Of a stretch of DNA of 64,000 nucleotides, positions 44,076 through 57,309 are shown in pieces. The notes below the pieces were generated by a model. The model did not search any database. It was given only the letters and a program-made list of their open reading frames with translations, and was not told where the DNA came from. The stretch's first letter is position 1; each line of letters starts with the position of its first letter. The position numbers and the translations under genes were made by a program. Location: contig NZ_BMPE01000001.1 of the NCBI RefSeq assembly GCF_014647435.1, positions 248,001-312,000 of the forward strand, given 5' to 3'. The DNA is from Deinococcus radiotolerans. GTDB taxonomy: Bacteria > Deinococcota > Deinococci > Deinococcales > Deinococcaceae.

Positions 44076-44771
44076 ATGCGTAAGATCGCCCTGACCCTGT
44101 CCCTTGCCCTGATCGCCACCGCGTCCGCCCAGTCCGTCCAGGCCGCCCAGTCCCTGCTGGACCAGGGCAAATGGCAGGAGGCCGCGGCGGCCGCCGCCGA
44201 CCTGAACACCAGTGACAGCCTCGCCCTGGCCGCCGAGGCCACCACCGCCGGCGCCAGCCTCGTCGCCGACAGCCAGAAGAAAGCCCTGTTCGAGAAAGCC
44301 CAGGCGTACGCCAAGCAGGCCATCGCCAAGGACAAGAACAATGCCGACGCGTACTTCGAACTCGCGCGCGCGCAGGGCCGACTCGCGCAGTTCAGCGGCA
44401 TCCTCCAGAGCCTCGGCCTGGCCGGCGACATGAAGAAGAACCTCGACACGGCCATCCGCCTTGACCCCAAGATGGCGGGCGCGTACGTCGCGCTGGGCCT
44501 GTGGCACGCGAACCTGATCTCCAAGGGCTTCATCGCCACCCGCGCGACCGGCGCCGACCGTAACCAGATCATCCCCAACTTCGAGAAGGCCATCGCCCTG
44601 GAACCCACGACCGCCGTGCACCGCATCGAGTACGCCAACGCCCTGATTCTCCAGGGCAAGAAGGCCGAAGCGGCCGCCCAGCTGGAAAAGGCCATCAGCT
44701 TCAACGCCACCACCTTCTGGGAAAAACGTGATGAGGAAACCGCCAAGGCGGCCCTCGCCAAGCTGAAGTAA
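44076..44771 (+). CDS. Exported TPR-repeat protein
   Basis: 231 aa with a Sec signal peptide ([18 protein letters not shown], cleavage near residue 18-19). Mature residues 20-230 are TPR-like: [51 protein letters not shown] and [22 protein letters not shown]. There is no catalytic motif; it probably binds other proteins in the periplasm-like space. ATG 44076 is fixed by the signal peptide and GGAGG 8 nt upstream. Unusually for this window it has a leader of about 40 nt. Confidence 0.88.
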   Translation: MRKIALTLSLALIATASAQSVQAAQSLLDQGKWQEAAAAAADLNTSDSLALAAEATTAGASLVADSQKKALFEKAQAYAKQAIAKDKNNADAYFELARAQGRLAQFSGILQSLGLAGDMKKNLDTAIRLDPKMAGAYVALGLWHANLISKGFIATRATGADRNQIIPNFEKAIALEPTTAVHRIEYANALILQGKKAEAAAQLEKAISFNATTFWEKRDEETAKAALAKLK

Positions 44772-44819
44772 GGCCGCCGGGCGCGCCGCCTGTGGCCCTG
44801 GGCGGGGCGGCGCGCTCGC

Positions 44820-44848
44820 TTGACACCCCGGGGGGGGCCGCGTAGACT
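44820..44848 (+). promoter_or_regulatory. tRNA-Pro promoter
   Basis: TTGACA (44820-44825), 17 nt, TAGACT (44843-44848): the best-matching promoter in the window, placed correctly for the tRNA at 44890. Confidence 0.85.
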
Positions 44849-44889
44849 TCTCCCTGCCCAGCCGCCCGGCGGCGGGTGATGGTCGGGTT

Positions 44890-44966
<77 letters not shown>

Positions 44967-44977
44967 TCAAAGAAAGG

Positions 44978-45005
44978 GCCCTCCCCACCCGGGAGGGCTT
45001 TTTTT
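44978..45005 (+). terminator. Intrinsic terminator of tRNA-Pro
   Basis: GCCCTCCC (44978-44985) pairs with GGGAGGGC (44991-44998), followed by seven T. Confidence 0.92.
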
Positions 45006-45043
45006 CACCCTCCTTCCAGCCCACCAGGCCCGGAGACTGCCCC

Positions 45044-45748
<705 letters not shown>

Positions 45749-45810
45749 CCTCTCCAGCCGTGGCTGGTGGCCGCGCGACCTTCACGCCCCCTTCATGCGG
45801 CAGGCCCGGC

Positions 45811-45841
45811 TTGACTTCGCGCGCACTCGAAGGCGTACGGT
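45811..45841 (+). promoter_or_regulatory. MerR-type promoter with 19-nt spacer
   Basis: TTGACT (45811-45816), 19-nt spacer, TACGGT (45836-45841), then 6 nt to ATG 45848. The spacer holds a dyad CTTCG-N8-CGAAG (45815-45832). MerR regulators bind such spacers and correct the overlong spacing. Confidence 0.65.
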
Positions 45842-45847
45842 TCGGTC

Positions 45848-46297
45848 ATGATGCCCGACCACCCACTCAGCATTCAGGAGGCCGCCACGCAACTGGGCGT
45901 CAGCCCCCACACGCTGCGCTACTACGACCGTGAGGGCCTGCTGGACGTCCCCCGCGCCACGGGCGGCGAGCGCCGCTACAGTGGCCGCGAACTGACCCTG
46001 CTGCGCTTCCTGCTGCACCTGCGCGGCACCGGCATGGGCATGGCGGGCCTGCGCGCCTACATGGCCCTGGTGCGCGAGGGCGAGCACACCGCCCCTGAAC
46101 GCCGCGCGCTGCTCGTGGCACACGAACAGGAGGTCGAGGCCCGACTGCTCGACCTTCAGGCAGACCTCGGCGCCATCCGCACCAAGATCGCCCGCTACGA
46201 CGCGCACCTGACCTGCGACGGCACGACCGCACGGCCAAGTCTGGACGGCCCCGTCCTGGCCGCGCAGCGGGCCGCTCCGCAGGAGGTCAACGCTTGA
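45848..46297 (+). CDS. MerR family transcriptional regulator
   Basis: 149 aa. The winged helix-turn-helix is [25 protein letters not shown], with [14 protein letters not shown], and the C-terminal half is a dimerising coiled coil ([23 protein letters not shown]) that ends without a clear effector domain; one Cys near the end (THLTCDG) is too little for metal or redox sensing. It probably activates its own promoter, which controls the membrane protein and aldo/keto reductase downstream. The coupling is tight: its stop overlaps the next start (TTGA). Confidence 0.92.
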   Translation: MMPDHPLSIQEAATQLGVSPHTLRYYDREGLLDVPRATGGERRYSGRELTLLRFLLHLRGTGMGMAGLRAYMALVREGEHTAPERRALLVAHEQEVEARLLDLQADLGAIRTKIARYDAHLTCDGTTARPSLDGPVLAAQRAAPQEVNA

Positions 46298-46775
46298 GCG
46301 GCCCCGTCCCTCCGCCTCCGACCGGCGCTGCACCGTCCAGTCCGCTGCGCCTCACGGCGGGCCGCTGGCTGGGGATCTACCCGACCATCACCGCGCTGCT
46401 CCTGCTGTTGGGGCCCGTCCTGCTCGGCCATTACCCCACGCCGCTGGTGGCCCTGCTCCTGACCGCCATGCTTGTTCCGCTCACCCACTACGTCGTGTTC
46501 CCGCTCGTGGAACGCCTGACGCGCGGCTGGGTGCGCTTCCCGGCCCTGCACGGCGCGGCGCACCACCGCGTGGCCCTGCTCGTCTGGGCCGTCACCTACC
46601 CCCTGATCACCGCCGTGCTGCTGGTGGTGCTGCCCGTCCTGGCCGGGCGCGCCCCCATCCCCCTGATCACGCTGGCGGTCACGCTCATCGCCGTGCCCAT
46701 CCAGTCCCTCGTGATCCTGCCCCGCCTGATGCCGCGCGCCCGCCCCTGGATTCTCGGCGCGCAGAGGAGCCCCGC

Positions 46776-46779
<4 letters not shown>
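46294..46779 (+). CDS. Uncharacterised small membrane protein
   Basis: 161 aa with four predicted transmembrane helices ([79 protein letters not shown]). The TTG start at 46294 overlaps the merR stop and has AGGAGG 7 nt upstream. The stop overlaps the aldo/keto reductase start (ATGA). No family recognised with confidence. Confidence 0.8.
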
Positions 46780-47777
<998 letters not shown>

Positions 47778-47780
47778 GCC

Positions 47781-47842
47781 GAGTGGGCCGGGGGAACGTG
47801 GAGGGGGCATGAAGCGCCCCGCCGCGTTCCCCCGGCCCGCTC
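47781..47842 (+). terminator. Long hairpin after the aldo/keto reductase operon
   Basis: An 18-bp near-perfect stem (47781-47798 and 47825-47842, one wobble) with an inner GGGGC/GCCCC stem. It overlaps the promoter region of the next gene. Confidence 0.7.
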
Positions 47843-47846
47843 GTGG

Positions 47847-47852
47847 CAGCAT
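47847..47852 (+). promoter_or_regulatory. -10 element of the small membrane gene (leaderless)
   Basis: CAGCAT lies 6 nt before GTG 47859; the same hexamer and spacing serve the GNAT gene at 6192. Confidence 0.4.
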
Positions 47853-47858
47853 GGGCGG

Positions 47859-48224
47859 GTGAATGCCCCCATCCTCCGCACGGCCCTGATCACTGGAGTG
47901 GTGATCGCCGCCGTGAACATCCTGTTCGCCGCGCTCGACTACGGCCTGGACACCCTGCCGCCCTGGTTCTACCTCGCGCAGCTGCTGCTGCTGCCCGCCA
48001 TGCTGCTGCCCATCCGGTACTTCCCGCAGGCGGCGGTCACGCGGGAGTTCCTGCCGCGCGCCGCGCTGTACGCGATGGGCTGGGCGGTGCCGTACGCGAT
48101 CTACAAGTTCGCGCACGACGCCCTGAGCCCGGCGTTCATGCCCGCTGCGTCGCTCGTGGCCTACCTGATCACGGTCGCGGTGTTCTCGCTGCTGTTCGCC
48201 GCGATCCGCAAGCCCACCCGCTGA
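47859..48224 (+). CDS. Uncharacterised small membrane protein
   Basis: 121 aa with three to four hydrophobic helices (LRTALITGVVIAAVNILFAALDYG, PWFYLAQLLLLPAMLLPIRYF, SLVAYLITVAVFSLLFAAI) and charged ends. The start at GTG 47859 follows a CAGCAT -10-like hexamer. The stop shares one base with the start of the metallophosphoesterase gene. Confidence 0.75.
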   Translation: MNAPILRTALITGVVIAAVNILFAALDYGLDTLPPWFYLAQLLLLPAMLLPIRYFPQAAVTREFLPRAALYAMGWAVPYAIYKFAHDALSPAFMPAASLVAYLITVAVFSLLFAAIRKPTR

Positions 48225-48949
48225 TGCGCCTCGCGGTGCTGGCGGACGTGCACGGCAACGCCTTCGCGCTGCGCGCCGTGCTGGACGGTATTCGCGCGGC
48301 GAGCCCCGATCAGGTGCTGAACCTGGGAGACACCGTGTGGGGCTGCGCCGATCCAGCCAGCGCCTGGGCGCTGCAACAGGAGTTCGCGCCGCCCAGCGTG
48401 CGCGGCAACACCGACGAACGCGTCGCGGGGCTGCGCGACGGCAAGGAAACCATGCGCGCCTGGGTGCGCGCCGGGCTGCCCGGCGATGTGCCCGCCACTC
48501 TGGCCGCCCTGCCCACCCACCTCGACACCGCCGACGGCGAGGTCCGCGTCGCGCACGGCAGCCCCCGCAGTCCCTGGGAGGACCTGATGCTCACTGAGAC
48601 GGCGGACGGACACACCCGCCCCGCCCACTTCCGGGAACTGCGCGAGCGGCTGGACGGCTTTCGCTTCGATACGGGCGGTCGCGTGTGCATCGTCGGGCAC
48701 ACCCACCGCGAGATGCTGACCGTCGTGGACGGCCTGACCGTGGTGAATGCCGGGCCCGTCTCCCGGCAGAAGGACGGCTTGCCACTGGCCCGCTGGGTGC
48801 AGCTCACCCGCCGCGGCGGGGACTGGGACGTGCAATTCCGCCGCGTGCCCTACGACACGCAGGCCGCTGCCACGTGGGCGCGCGCGCATGGTCCGGCCAA
48901 GCACGGCGAGCACGAGGCCCGCTGGCTGACCACTGGACGCGAACCCTGA
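48224..48949 (+). CDS. YfcE/MJ0936-type metallophosphoesterase
   Basis: 241 aa. Metal-binding motifs are LADVHGNAFAL, NLGDTVWG, VRGNTDERV, RVAHGSP and VGHTHREM. The short insert and GNTDE place it in the single-domain YfcE-like phosphodiesterase group; substrate unknown. Starts within the stop of the upstream membrane protein gene (TGATG), so the pair is co-expressed. Confidence 0.9.
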   Translation: MRLAVLADVHGNAFALRAVLDGIRAASPDQVLNLGDTVWGCADPASAWALQQEFAPPSVRGNTDERVAGLRDGKETMRAWVRAGLPGDVPATLAALPTHLDTADGEVRVAHGSPRSPWEDLMLTETADGHTRPAHFRELRERLDGFRFDTGGRVCIVGHTHREMLTVVDGLTVVNAGPVSRQKDGLPLARWVQLTRRGGDWDVQFRRVPYDTQAAATWARAHGPAKHGEHEARWLTTGREP

Positions 48950-48964
48950 CCTTCACCCACAAGA

Positions 48965-48994
48965 GAAGCGCCTCCCAGGAACGGGAGGCGCTTC
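48965..48994. terminator. Bidirectional terminator between the metallophosphoesterase and DEAD-box genes
   Basis: A perfect 12-bp stem (48965-48976 and 48983-48994) with a 6-nt loop between convergent stops. Confidence 0.85.
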
Positions 48995-49008
48995 CTATTC
49001 AGTGAGAC

Positions 49009-50829
<1,821 letters not shown>

Positions 50830-50926
50830 TTGTAGTCCTTTCGGGAAAGCACAGCCCCAGTGACCAGCAAACGCCCTTTGAAACGGCATCCAGCATGTCC
50901 TGAAAGTGGGGGCACCTTCCAGCCGC

Positions 50927-50941
50927 ACGGGAACCTCCCGT
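50927..50941 (-). promoter_or_regulatory. Hairpin in the DEAD-box helicase leader
   Basis: ACGGGA (50927-50932) pairs with TCCCGT (50936-50941) with a 3-nt loop, just downstream of the predicted transcription start and about 100 nt before the ATG. Confidence 0.4.
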
Positions 50942-50959
50942 CGCGGCGCACGAATGAAA

Positions 50960-50988
50960 ATCATAGCTGATCTTCGCTCAGAATGCAA
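50960..50988 (-). promoter_or_regulatory. Strong promoter of the DEAD-box helicase gene
   Basis: On the minus strand TTGCAT (50983-50988), 17 nt, TATGAT (50960-50965). It sits about 131 nt before the ATG. Confidence 0.75.
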
Positions 50989-51063
50989 GAGCGCTCGGTC
51001 TTGACCTGTTAGTGCGGCCCAGCTGTGCCGTGTGCTGCAAGACCACCGTCGCCGCTCAGTGCG

Positions 51064-52035
51064 TCAGGGCGCGCGTTCCAGATCTCCAGGCAACAGGCCC
51101 CCCAGGCCAATCCAGGCCTGAAGCAGGTCGTCCGGGGTGGGCGCGTGCAGGTGCAGCGCCCTGCCCGTGACCGGGTGCGGAATGGTCAGGAACTGCGCGT
51201 GCAGTGCGTGCCGGTTAATCAGTTCCGATGGTCGGCCGTACACCGTGTCCCCCAGGATCGGGCTGCCCAGGTGCGCCAGGTGCACGCGGATCTGGTGGGT
51301 GCGGCCCGTGCGGGGCTGCGCGCGCACGAGTGTCAGCGTCCGCCCGTGCCCTTCGGGCCGGACATCCAGGGGCGTGAACAGCGTCTGTGCCTCGCGCGGC
51401 AGGGCGCCCCCCACGGTCATGCGCTGGCGCTGCACCGGGTGCCGCCCGATGGGTGCGTCCACGTTCACGCGCTCCTGCGCGCGCCACGTGCCGGCCGCGA
51501 TGGCCAGGTACGTCTTGCGGGTCTCACGCTCCTTGAATGCCGCCGCCAGCTGAGCGTGCGCCGCGACCGTCTTGGCCACCACGATCACGCCACTGGTGTC
51601 CTTGTCCAGCCGGTGCACGATGCCAGGCCGGTACCCGTCCGGGCCGTCAAAGCCGGACTGTTCTGGCAGCGCCATTCGCCCCAGCAGGGCGTTCACCAGG
51701 GTGCCGGTCGTGACGCCCGGCGCCGGGTGCGTGACCATGCCCGCCGGTTTGTTCACCGCGATCAGGTGCTCATCCTCGAAGATCACGTCCAGCGGCACCT
51801 GTTCGGGTTCGACGGTGGCGTCCGCTGGAGGCGGCACCTGCACCGTCAGGCGCTCACCGCCCCGCAGTTTCAGGCTGGCCTTCGCCGCCACCTCGCCGTC
51901 CACCTGCACGTGCCCGGCCTCGATCCACCCGGCCACCTGCGAGCGGCTCACACCACTCAGGGCCGAGACCACAGCGTCCAGGCGGCCCGGTGTGGCCGTG
52001 AAGTCCAGCGGGGTGGGGGAGGGCAGGCGGTTCAC
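51064..52035 (-). CDS. RluD-type 23S rRNA pseudouridine synthase
   Basis: 323 aa. An S4 RNA-binding domain (about 15-75, GVSRSQVAGWIEAGHVQVDG) precedes the catalytic domain. The active-site Asp lies in HRLDKDTSGVIVVAK and the fold includes NKPAGMVTHPAPG and RTGRTHQIRVHLAHLG. These identify the RluA/RluD family; RluD or RluC activity is likely, with the exact target unproven. GTG 52035 is fixed by TACACT 7 nt upstream and gives a normal N-terminus. Confidence 0.92.
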   Translation of the reverse strand: MNRLPSPTPLDFTATPGRLDAVVSALSGVSRSQVAGWIEAGHVQVDGEVAAKASLKLRGGERLTVQVPPPADATVEPEQVPLDVIFEDEHLIAVNKPAGMVTHPAPGVTTGTLVNALLGRMALPEQSGFDGPDGYRPGIVHRLDKDTSGVIVVAKTVAAHAQLAAAFKERETRKTYLAIAAGTWRAQERVNVDAPIGRHPVQRQRMTVGGALPREAQTLFTPLDVRPEGHGRTLTLVRAQPRTGRTHQIRVHLAHLGSPILGDTVYGRPSELINRHALHAQFLTIPHPVTGRALHLHAPTPDDLLQAWIGLGGLLPGDLERAP

Positions 52036-52042
52036 GCGCCCG

Positions 52043-52048
52043 AGTGTA
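52043..52048 (-). promoter_or_regulatory. -10 element of the pseudouridine synthase gene (leaderless)
   Basis: TACACT on the minus strand lies 7 nt before GTG 52035. Confidence 0.65.
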
Positions 52049-52189
52049 GTCGATCCGCACCCCTTGCCCCGGGAGTTCACTCTACCTTCACGCTTCACAG
52101 GCGCCTCAATCCGTTCTGGCCGGCCCTGCATATCCCTGGTCGAGCGTACACACACCTGTGCCCCGCACGCCGCTCAAGGGAGAGCCCAC

Positions 52190-52927
52190 ATGCCAGAGGA
52201 CACCCAGCCCACGTCGACCGCCTCACCCGCCGCCTCCCGCCGTCAGTTCATGGGCTACGCCGCCCTGCTCGGCAGTGGCGCGGCGCTCGTCGCCTGCTCG
52301 CCCGCCCGGGCCATGACGCCCAGCCAGAAGCAGGACATTGACATCCTGAACTACGCCCTGACGCTGGAGTATCTGGAAGCCGAGTTCTACGCCGCCTTCG
52401 ATACGGGTGCGTACGCCGCGAACCTGAAGAACGCGCGCGCCAAGGAATACGCCAAAGAACTCGCTGCACACGAGAAGGCCCACGTGGACGCCCTCAAGGC
52501 AACCATCAGCAAACTGGGCGGCACGCCCGTCGTGAAGCCCACCTTCGACTTCAGCCCCCTGATCGGCGGGCGCACCGTGGATGACTCTCTGTTCCTGGCC
52601 CTGGCCGCCACCCTGGAGCCCGTCGGCGTGCGCGCCTACCTGGGTCAGGTCGCGCGCCTGAGCAACCCGGAACTTGTGGCCGCCGCAGCCGCCATTCACG
52701 CCGTGGAAGCCAACCATGTGTCCGGCGTGCAGGAACTGCGCGTGGGCCTGGGTCTGAACACGGCCCCCACCCGCCAGACCGACATTGCCCCGCAGAGCGC
52801 GAGCAAGCCCGACAGCACCGCCGCCGCGGATTTCGACGCGAACTACTCGCCCACCCCCACCGCCCTGTGGAAGCCCCTGACCATGCAGCAGGTGCTGGCC
52901 ATCGTCAGCCCCGTCATCAAGCGCTGA
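52190..52927 (+). CDS. Tat-exported ferritin-like (desiccation-related) lipoprotein
   Basis: 245 aa of the Ferritin_2/desiccation-related family. A Tat signal SRRQFMGYAALL is followed by a lipobox ALVACS at about residues 33-38, so it is probably exported folded and lipid-anchored. The four-helix bundle has ILNYALTLEYLEAEFYAAF, AAHEKAHVDALKATI and VEANHVSGVQELRVGL with Glu/His positions suitable for metal. ATG 52190 has GGGAG upstream. It is the first of two tandem paralogues followed by tatA. Confidence 0.9.
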   Translation: MPEDTQPTSTASPAASRRQFMGYAALLGSGAALVACSPARAMTPSQKQDIDILNYALTLEYLEAEFYAAFDTGAYAANLKNARAKEYAKELAAHEKAHVDALKATISKLGGTPVVKPTFDFSPLIGGRTVDDSLFLALAATLEPVGVRAYLGQVARLSNPELVAAAAAIHAVEANHVSGVQELRVGLGLNTAPTRQTDIAPQSASKPDSTAAADFDANYSPTPTALWKPLTMQQVLAIVSPVIKR

Positions 52928-52948
52928 GAACCTCAAGGAGACCCTGAC

Positions 52949-53662
52949 ATGAGCAACCGCCGTTCCTTCCTGAAGTTCGCTGGCGCCGGTGCCGGAGCCG
53001 TCACCCTGGGCGCCCTGGACCTGTCCGCGCTGGCCGCCACCAGCCCCTCCACCAAGAGCCGCGCACAGGACATCGCGATCCTGAACTATGCGCTGACACT
53101 GGAATATCTGGAAGCCGAGTTCTACACCACCTTCGACAGCGGCGCCCTGGCCTCCAAGCTGACCAACACCCGGGTCAAAGAGTACGCCAGGGAACTCGCC
53201 GCACACGAGCAGGCGCACGTGGAGGCCCTGAAGGCCACCATCACGGCGCTGGGCGACAAGCCGGTCGCGAAACCCACCTTCGATTTCAGTACGCTGATCG
53301 GCGACGGCAGCAGCCAGAACGACCAGACATTCCTGGCGCTGGCCGCCACCCTCGAACCCGTGGGCGTCCGCGCGTACCTGGGTCAGGCGGACCGCGTGCA
53401 GAACGCGGATGTGCTCACGGCCGCCGCCAGCATCCTGGCCGTAGAAGCCAACCACGCCAGCGGCATTCAGGAACTGCGCACCCAGCTGGGCTTCAACACC
53501 AAACCCACCCGCCAGACCAGCATCGCCCCGCAGAGCGACGCCAAACCCACCAGCACCAGCGTCGCGGACTTCGACGGGGACTTCAGCCCGACGCCCACCG
53601 CGTTCTGGAAGCCGCTCAGCATGGAAGAGACGCTGCTGATCGTCAAACCGCTGATCAAGTAA
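52949..53662 (+). CDS. Tat-exported ferritin-like (desiccation-related) protein, paralogue
   Basis: 237 aa, clearly a duplication of the upstream gene (for example ILNYALTLEYLEAEFYTTF and ELAAHEQAHVEALKATI). It has a Tat signal RRSFLKFAGAGAGAVTLGAL but no lipobox cysteine, so it is probably a soluble exported form. ATG 52949 has AAGGAGA upstream. Gap of 21 nt from the first copy, so they share a transcript. Confidence 0.9.
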   Translation: MSNRRSFLKFAGAGAGAVTLGALDLSALAATSPSTKSRAQDIAILNYALTLEYLEAEFYTTFDSGALASKLTNTRVKEYARELAAHEQAHVEALKATITALGDKPVAKPTFDFSTLIGDGSSQNDQTFLALAATLEPVGVRAYLGQADRVQNADVLTAAASILAVEANHASGIQELRTQLGFNTKPTRQTSIAPQSDAKPTSTSVADFDGDFSPTPTAFWKPLSMEETLLIVKPLIK

Positions 53663-53749
53663 CCCCCGCCAGCAACCACCGGGGGGACGGGGCCGCAGGC
53701 GTCACGCGCTGCGGGCCGTCCCCTCGCCCCTCTCTCAAGGAGCCCCACC

Positions 53750-54019
53750 ATGCCCAACCTCGGACCCGCTGAACTGCTCGTGATTCTCCTCGTCGCACTG
53801 GTTGTCTTCGGCCCGCGCAAACTTCCCGAACTGGGCAAGAGCCTCGGGCACGGCCTGCGCGAATTCCGCAAGAGCACCCAGGGCCTGCGGGATGAACTCA
53901 ACGTGACCGCCCCCGCCCCTCAGGTGCAGGCCACGCCCGCTCCCGCCGCGGCCGTCACGCCCGCCCACGCCCTGACCGCGCAGCCCAAGCCGGCCACTGA
54001 CGTCAACCCGCAGGCCTGA
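53750..54019 (+). CDS. tatA: Sec-independent protein translocase subunit TatA
   Basis: 89 aa. The transmembrane helix ELLVILLVALVVFGP and the amphipathic helix KLPELGKSLGHGLREFRKS are diagnostic of TatA/TatE, with the conserved FGP hinge. The C-terminal 40 residues are Ala/Pro-rich and variable as usual. ATG 53750 has AAGGAG upstream. It lies 87 bp after two genes for Tat-dependent proteins, a functional pairing. No tatC gene is in the window. Confidence 0.95.
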   Translation: MPNLGPAELLVILLVALVVFGPRKLPELGKSLGHGLREFRKSTQGLRDELNVTAPAPQVQATPAPAAAVTPAHALTAQPKPATDVNPQA

Positions 54020-54155
54020 GCGGACTAACGGGGCCGTACGGCGCGCGTCAGCCCAGCCCAGTGACCCCAGCCCGGACGCGCCGCCGTGCATGAACGTCGA
54101 CTCAGGAAGGACGCCGCCCGGCCACCCAACCCGACTGGTACGCTGAACGCGACCT

Positions 54156-54692
54156 ATGACCCAACCCCTGCATCCCGACCTGCCGGACGAGGCCCTCATC
54201 CGCGCGATGGCCGCCGGCACCGAGGACGCGCTGCAAGAACTGCACCGCCGCTACGCCCGGCTCCTGTACAGCCTGGGCCACCGCATGCTCCGGCAGACCG
54301 ACGACGTGGAAAGCTGCGTGCAGGACACCTTCATGAACGCCTGGCGGCACGCCGCGCGCTTCGACCCGGCGCGGGCCAGTGCCAAGACGTGGCTAGTCAG
54401 CATCGCCCACCACCGCTTCTTGCAGGAACTCCGCGACCGCCCCGACACGCCCCTGGAAATCGAGGAGTGGGACGCCCCCACGCCCGCGCCGGACGCCGAC
54501 GCCCAGGTCATGGCCCAGCACGCCGTGCACGCCCTGGACGACGCGCAGCGTCACCTGGTGGAACTCGCGTACTACCGCGGGTACTCCCACAGTGAACTGG
54601 CGATCCTGACCGGCCTGCCCGTCGGTACCGTAAAATCCCGCTTGCGCTCCGCGATCGACCGGATGCGCAGCCACCTCGGACGTCCCTCGTGA
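54156..54692 (+). CDS. ECF-type RNA polymerase sigma factor
   Basis: 178 aa. Region 2 is visible in RRYARLLYSLGHRMLRQTDDVESCVQDTFMNAW and region 4 in RHLVELAYYRGYSHSELAILTGLPVGTVKSRL (helix-turn-helix). It would direct polymerase to specific stress promoters. It is followed 37 nt later by a membrane anti-sigma factor, the normal arrangement. A TACGCT -10-like hexamer is 11 nt before the ATG. Its type is like the SigK group, given the RskA-like partner. Confidence 0.94.
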   Translation: MTQPLHPDLPDEALIRAMAAGTEDALQELHRRYARLLYSLGHRMLRQTDDVESCVQDTFMNAWRHAARFDPARASAKTWLVSIAHHRFLQELRDRPDTPLEIEEWDAPTPAPDADAQVMAQHAVHALDDAQRHLVELAYYRGYSHSELAILTGLPVGTVKSRLRSAIDRMRSHLGRPS

Positions 54693-54729
54693 CCACCCTC
54701 TCTCAAGCCCACTGCCAGGCAGGTGAACT

Positions 54730-55431
54730 GTGACCATCAGCAGAGACGACATTCTGGCCCTCGCGCTGGGTCAACTCGGCCCCGAAGACGAGCGCCGCGT
54801 CCGCGCGGCCATCGACGCGGACCCCGCCCTGGCCCGCGAGTACCGCGCCGACCTCGACCTGCTGCACAGCCTGCCCGACACCCTGCCACCCGCCGAGGTG
54901 CCCGCCGGGGCTGAAGCGCGCCTGATCGAACGCCTGCGCCGCGAAACGAGTGGCGACGCCCCCCCCGCCAACCTGTCCCTGAACACCCCAGAGGCCCCCG
55001 TGACGACGGACGCCGCGCGCCCCGCACCGGGCCGCATGAACTGGCGGCTGATGCTGCTCGCCGTGGTGGCCGCGCTGACGCTGGGCGTCTTGTTCCTCCG
55101 GCCGCCCAGCACGCCGGACCTGCTCAGCCAGTACCAGTCCACCCCTGGCGCGCAGATGCAACCGCTGACGCAGCAGGGCACGACCCTCGGCGAGCTGGTT
55201 CGCCTACCCGACGGCCGGGGGTACCTGCACCTGAACGCCATGGCCCCACAGGACCGGGTGTACCAGCTGTGGCGGATCGAGGACGGCAAGCCCGTCAGCG
55301 TGGGCGTCTTCGAGGGTCAGGGCATCGTGCTGCCCACGGTGCAGGCCGGGCAGACGGTCGCGGTGAGCGTGGAGCCGGTGGGTGGCAGCGAGCAGCCCAC
55401 CACGACGCCGATCCTGGTTCAGGCGCTCTGA
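54730..55431 (+). CDS. RskA-like membrane anti-sigma factor
   Basis: 233 aa. An N-terminal cytoplasmic sigma-binding region (about 1-45, ILALALGQLGPEDERRV) without the zinc motif H-x3-C-x2-C, one transmembrane helix (about 103-122), and an exported RskA-type beta domain with VYQLWRIEDGKPVSVGVF near residues 175-195. It should hold the upstream ECF factor until a signal outside the membrane leads to its proteolysis. Starts at GTG 54730. Confidence 0.9.
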   Translation: MTISRDDILALALGQLGPEDERRVRAAIDADPALAREYRADLDLLHSLPDTLPPAEVPAGAEARLIERLRRETSGDAPPANLSLNTPEAPVTTDAARPAPGRMNWRLMLLAVVAALTLGVLFLRPPSTPDLLSQYQSTPGAQMQPLTQQGTTLGELVRLPDGRGYLHLNAMAPQDRVYQLWRIEDGKPVSVGVFEGQGIVLPTVQAGQTVAVSVEPVGGSEQPTTTPILVQAL

Positions 55432-55443
55432 AGCGCCTAGCAC

Positions 55444-55474
55444 GGTGGGCCTGGATCATGCATCCAGGCCCACC
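55444..55474. terminator. Bidirectional terminator between the anti-sigma factor and herA
   Basis: A perfect 13-bp stem (55444-55456 and 55462-55474) with a 5-nt loop between convergent genes. Confidence 0.85.
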
Positions 55475-55488
55475 TCCGTGTTCGCGTG

Positions 55489-57305
<1,817 letters not shown>

Positions 57306-57309
<4 letters not shown>

